In this document: positions 60,237 through 64,000 of the stretch, piece after piece
How the letters are laid out: each line of letters starts with the position of its first letter
How positions within the stretch are numbered: the stretch's first letter is position 1
DNA from: Galaxea fascicularis
Lineage: Eukaryota > Cnidaria > Anthozoa > Scleractinia > Euphylliidae
NCBI GenBank assembly: GCA_948470475.1
Contig: OX419345.1
Coordinates: 17,972,739-18,036,738, forward strand
Direction: 5' to 3'
Length of the DNA stretch: 64,000 nucleotides
Position numbers and translations under genes: made by a program
The notes under the pieces: model-generated
The model's database searches: none
Told to the model about the DNA's origin: nothing
Seen by the model: only the letters and a program-made list of their open reading frames with translations

Positions 60237-61439
60237 TCAAAGTTTTGTAGACACGGACTGAACTTGCTTTGGTGCGGATTCGTGTTGGAGTTCAAAATTA
60301 CCTCCTTCGTTTGCAATTCCAAGTTCCACTTTAACCATATTCTTTTCTAAAGGGGCTGTAGAACCGTCAGCTGGGGAGGTTGGCTCACTTAGGTCTCCAC
60401 TGCTCTGATTCTGTAAATAAATCGACCATCCGCCTGACTGTTTACGGCGTCTGAGAAAAATGCCTATTCGAGATCTCTTCCTACCAGAGACTTGTCGCGG
60501 ATTGACGTATGCCATTGTGCAGCCAAGGCCGAACTCAACAAGTCGAAACAGTGATTCGAAGATCAACCAAGGCCACGGTTTTGGTATGTCAGCGCCGTCG
60601 TCAGAATACATATTGTGCACCACAAGAATTGAATACAGTTGTAGGACAATGCTAGCCAAGCCCAAGAACACTGTTATGTAGGTTATCTTGACTAGCTTGG
60701 CCACATTTGGAGGTGGTGTAACTGTGGTATGTAGATCCCCATACCGTCGCACAGAAGATCGAGATTCCTTCACTGATTTGAGAATTATCCGTCCACTGTA
60801 GGTAAAACTCACGGACAGAATCACGCTGAGAACAATGAAAAACGTCTCGCAAACAATTGTAAACTTTTTCCAGTCTGCGTACTTTGATATCATCGCCACC
60901 GTGAAGGAAGCCAAAGAAAAATGAAACACAATCACGCAAGCCACAAATTTGACGTTCTGTAACTTCTCAGGGTAGAGCTTAAGTTTGGATAGTTGAAGAA
61001 ATGCCAGGTGTACAAGAAAAAACGATGAAGTAATGCACGGTAGAGCAATACCGAACAGTGTCCTGGACAGTACCACCGGGCATTCCGTCGGCAAGAAGCA
61101 TTGTTCGGAACCGTACGGGTTGATAAAAAGAAACGCAGCTCTCGTAGAGGCGAATATGAAAAGTAGAGAACTTATCACTATTGCTAATAAAGGTTTGCGT
61201 CTGTACTTTTTTCCCGCCAAATCAATAAGTGACCATAATGCATAGAGGGCGAGCAGCGAAAACAAGGTTCCAAGTCCCGCCCAGTGCAGGTCCCAGGCCC
61301 ATTTCCAGGTTTCTCTAGCATGGTCCCATGATGGTAGAGGCTCGAACACTACTTCACCCGCGCGTTCCGCATTCGGATGTAAATTCTGATTTCCTTCAGG
61401 AACACTTTCAGGTTCACTATAAGGAGCTGATTTTGTCAT
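60237..61439 (-). CDS. seven-pass membrane protein, PRRT3/PRRT4-like
   Basis: A single uninterrupted coding exon gives 400 residues from the Met at 61439. A splice acceptor (CTCTTTCACAG) sits 11 bases upstream, at 61450, so an upstream exon (UTR or coding) exists. A polar N-terminal region of about 45 residues ends in WDHARETWKWAWDLHWAGLG. Seven hydrophobic segments follow near 55-75, 84-106, 127-150, 163-185, 193-216, 248-275 and 290-312, with a polar cytoplasmic tail (RKRSRIGIFLRRRKQSGG). The WKWAWDLH entry to helix 1 and the helix pattern recall proline-rich transmembrane proteins 3 and 4; no rhodopsin-class DRY or NPxxY motif is seen, though YVNPRQ follows helix 7. Ligand and role are unknown. 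Confidence 0.8.
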   Translation of the reverse strand: MTKSAPYSEPESVPEGNQNLHPNAERAGEVVFEPLPSWDHARETWKWAWDLHWAGLGTLFSLLALYALWSLIDLAGKKYRRKPLLAIVISSLLFIFASTRAAFLFINPYGSEQCFLPTECPVVLSRTLFGIALPCITSSFFLVHLAFLQLSKLKLYPEKLQNVKFVACVIVFHFSLASFTVAMISKYADWKKFTIVCETFFIVLSVILSVSFTYSGRIILKSVKESRSSVRRYGDLHTTVTPPPNVAKLVKITYITVFLGLASIVLQLYSILVVHNMYSDDGADIPKPWPWLIFESLFRLVEFGLGCTMAYVNPRQVSGRKRSRIGIFLRRRKQSGGWSIYLQNQSSGDLSEPTSPADGSTAPLEKNMVKVELGIANEGGNFELQHESAPKQVQSVSTKL

Positions 61440-61762
61440 TTTCTGAGGACCTGTGAAAGAGACGTACAAAAAAATTGACTATGGGAGACGACAAAATCGT
61501 AATCTCTCATTTTTAAAAAAACATTAAGACTTTTCTATTTTCTAAATTTGTAACTAGTAATTCTCTTCTCTTTGATTGAATTTTATTTATGCGCATTAGG
61601 TTATTTTATTACTTTATAGTATTGTAAAGCGCCACGAGAAGTTTTTGATGTGCGTGCTGTATAAATAATAATAATTATTTCAAAATAAGAAAAAAAATGT
61701 TCGATAAACCATGAAGCTATAGTTATATAATAAAAAAATATATATTTATAAGTATATATTAT

Positions 61763-61799
<37 letters not shown>

Positions 61800-64000
61800 T
61801 TATTATTATTATTATTATTATTATTAAAGAGATCGCAAATAAGAAAATCAATAATATTACTTTGGGATAAAGAGACTTCGATTTGATTTAGTTATTTGCG
61901 TTTACAGAAAGCTATTTTTCTGTCAATATAGACAGCTTCACAAAGAGAAGACAAAGGGAAGAAATGGAAAACCTTCAAAGCCTGCCGATTCCTCTCACAT
62001 CTACAATAATGCAATCTGCCATTTGACAGAACCTAAACAACAAATTTCGCTCAAACACATTCTATTGCATTTCAAAGATATTTCTAAGTAAGCAAAATCA
62101 ATATTCCAAAGGTATCAGCTCTTTTGACTCAGTTTTGTCATTCTATTTTACTCTGTTTGCGAAGTCCGTGATGATGGCGGAGGACAACTGTATTTAAATT
62201 CGCGCCCTTTTTCGCTGAGCCAATCACAATCGTGAATTTGTGTGGCGGCTGCCACTTCACTCAATAATGAAAATTTTCTTCGACTGAAAAGTGGAGAAGT
62301 TTTTAAACGTGCTCACTTTCAGAAATTAATGATTTATTGTTTGAAATTCCAAACAAACGTGGAAACTAAATGGCAAACTTTGCATCGTTTATCACTAAGA
62401 GCGGGGAGCAATTTGAGCGCCGAGCTGGAATACAGAACTGACACGACTCGACTTCAAAAGTGTGTTGGTTTGGAAAAACATGAACCAAATGGCTGCAGGC
62501 AATTGCAAGCTTATAGTTGGGATTTTGAGGCGTCTTACAAAGTCTTAAAAGAAAGAACAACGTCTGGTATTTCGTAAAAACGAGCCATGAGTTCAAGGCA
62601 CAACAAGAAAGGTAAACAGCATACTGTAATACTCACTCACAGTCAAATATATTAAACCGTTCAAGCAACATCCTAAATTAAATCGCTTCAAGCCGGTGAG
62701 AGAAAAATCGACAAATATCATGAATTTTACGATACACTTAATTACTACTTAATTTTCTATAATGATTCCTAAAAATGTCGCCGTCTGTTAAGTAACATTT
62801 GTAAGAGAATTTTCTCTGAAAAGTTCGTCAAGCAGCTTATTTCCTGTACAAAACGTTAAGCTTATTTGTAAACAAATGTTTATTTTCAAAGTACTCAATG
62901 CAAGGTTATTTCACTATTTTAGTGCAGAATTCTCGTTGTATGCCAAATGATTTATATTTCTCATCAGCAGTTAACTAAAGGATAACGGGGCGCGAGATTC
63001 TTAAAAATATTTATTTTATGAATCGGATGTCATCTGGGACAGTTTCTGTTGTTGCAACCGTTGTCCACAATTTCTGCCACCTAGAATCTCACCACTGAAT
63101 TACATGCACTCTGTTTCAACCGAATCAACTGATCACGGGCCTAGTTGCAAACGGAACACATCTCCGACCATAAAGAGTCTTCTTTATTTCAATTTTCAAC
63201 CTGTTCTTTGCGACAAAGTCTCACGAAACCTGCATGGACAAATCAGAGTAGCGATAAAAACCTTGAGGAGAGGCTAGATTTGGGATATTCTTTTAAATGA
63301 AGGAGCTTGTCTGTCGTGTAGTTGGATGTTAAAAAACATTTTGATAAATAACTTGAAATTTCCCTTTCTAAAGACACAATCCCCGCGGCGGCCCCGCCCC
63401 CTTCCCTCCGAATCAGATGAAAGAGGATATACGAGGAAGCGATTCATAACTGTGTCGGCGACCCACCGGCCTTGAGGACTCTAAAGGGATGGCTAGAAAA
63501 ACGATTTTGTAGCTCATACTTCCTTGTTTATGTTACCCGATTTACCGACATGCACACTACTGAAAAGAACTAGATCTGTTATTGGTGTGAAGTAGATTGA
63601 AACTTTTTCAAGTCGTTCCAATATCAGATAAGCGCAGCCGCGAGCCAAACCGTCTGAGTAAGACACTTGCTCTACAAGTTATCTAAGCGCAAAGCTGTGC
63701 CGAGTAAGACACTGGTCTTGTTCGTCTTCTTGAAAGTTGTATATCGGAGATCTTACAAATACACTTACAAATCTATTTAAAGTGAAATTTAAATAGGCTC
63801 TTTGAAATTTCAGGTACTTGTCTCTATCGAAGAAGCGAAACACAACTAGGAAAAAATGACAGGCACGTAACCTTGAGAAACTTATCAAAATACAGACAGG
63901 TACTTCAAAGGAACATACAGGAAATACTCTCCGGAAGCCTTGAAATCTAATGGGAATAATCGGACAACAATCCAGCTTAGTTCGTAGATATTTTCACGCG
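61440..64000. other. repeat-bearing flank, no confirmed gene
   Basis: It holds a SINE-like tail (GTAAAGCGCCACGAG...TATAAAT near 61624-61670) and an AAT/ATT hairpin. A possible first exon on the plus strand, MSSRHNKK with donor AAAG|GTAAAC near 62587-62611, has no visible partner. Nothing else is supported. Confidence 0.45.
61763..61826. repeat. AAT microsatellite followed by ATT microsatellite, self-complementary
   Basis: About twelve AAT units are followed directly by about nine ATT units, forming a perfect hairpin. Confidence 0.9.

Noticed and set aside
62242..62577. 111-codon plus-strand frame
   Set aside because: It begins at a non-ATG codon, has no recognisable domain and lacks a supported upstream exon.

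Overview
This window is nuclear DNA from an animal with compact, intron-rich genes and many short DNA transposons. The gene set and the repeat families (tRNA-derived SINEs, MITEs beginning GGCCCGGTTCA, CAGTGGAACCCC or CCCGGTTGTTCAAACA) fit an anthozoan cnidarian, most likely a stony coral. That assignment is inferred from protein flavour and repeat style, not from a search. Gene models were built by hand from splice signals, codon phase and homology recalled from memory. Every multi-exon model listed is phase-consistent except for one missing exon in the TMEM134-like gene and the possible downstream exons of one unidentified gene.

Layout, left to right. A caspase (591-2820, +) is followed by a head-to-head pair for de novo vitamin B6 synthesis: a PLP-synthase subunit of the SNZ/PDX1 type (4365-10051, -) and its glutaminase partner of the SNO/PDX2 type (10473-12446, +). 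Only 421 bp separate their start codons. Next come two paralogous single-domain rhodanese genes on the minus strand (13382-19674 and 21506-30071) with identical intron positions. The second rhodanese is head-to-head with a protein-L-isoaspartate methyltransferase (30193-33304, +). Then come an unidentified, extremely acidic protein (35588-40515, -), a tRNA-Val(CAC) (42042-42114, +), and a TMEM134-like membrane protein (44405-52488, -) head-to-head with a CUSTOS-like protein (52722-57255, +). A single-exon seven-pass membrane protein resembling the PRRT3/PRRT4 family (60237-61439, -) closes the gene set.

The introns and spacers are crowded with transposons whose ends can be read directly: a 3.2-kb element with perfect 24-bp terminal repeats (23657-26864), a Mutator-like element with roughly 100-bp inverted repeats and a 9-bp target duplication (37660-38502), pogo/Tigger-like elements, TTAA-flanked elements, Harbinger-like MITEs and a solo LTR. 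Intron 2 of the second rhodanese gene is the richest place. It holds a broken plus-strand gene remnant interrupted by two transposons, a nine-copy 95-bp minisatellite, and a possible nested two-exon gene.

Functionally, the B6 pair is the most notable content because most animals have lost this pathway. The glutaminase supplies ammonia to the synthase, which makes pyridoxal 5'-phosphate from ribose 5-phosphate, glyceraldehyde 3-phosphate and glutamine. The most striking non-genic structure is the 3.2-kb element carrying seven copies of a 14-bp motif, GTAAATTACGTTAC.
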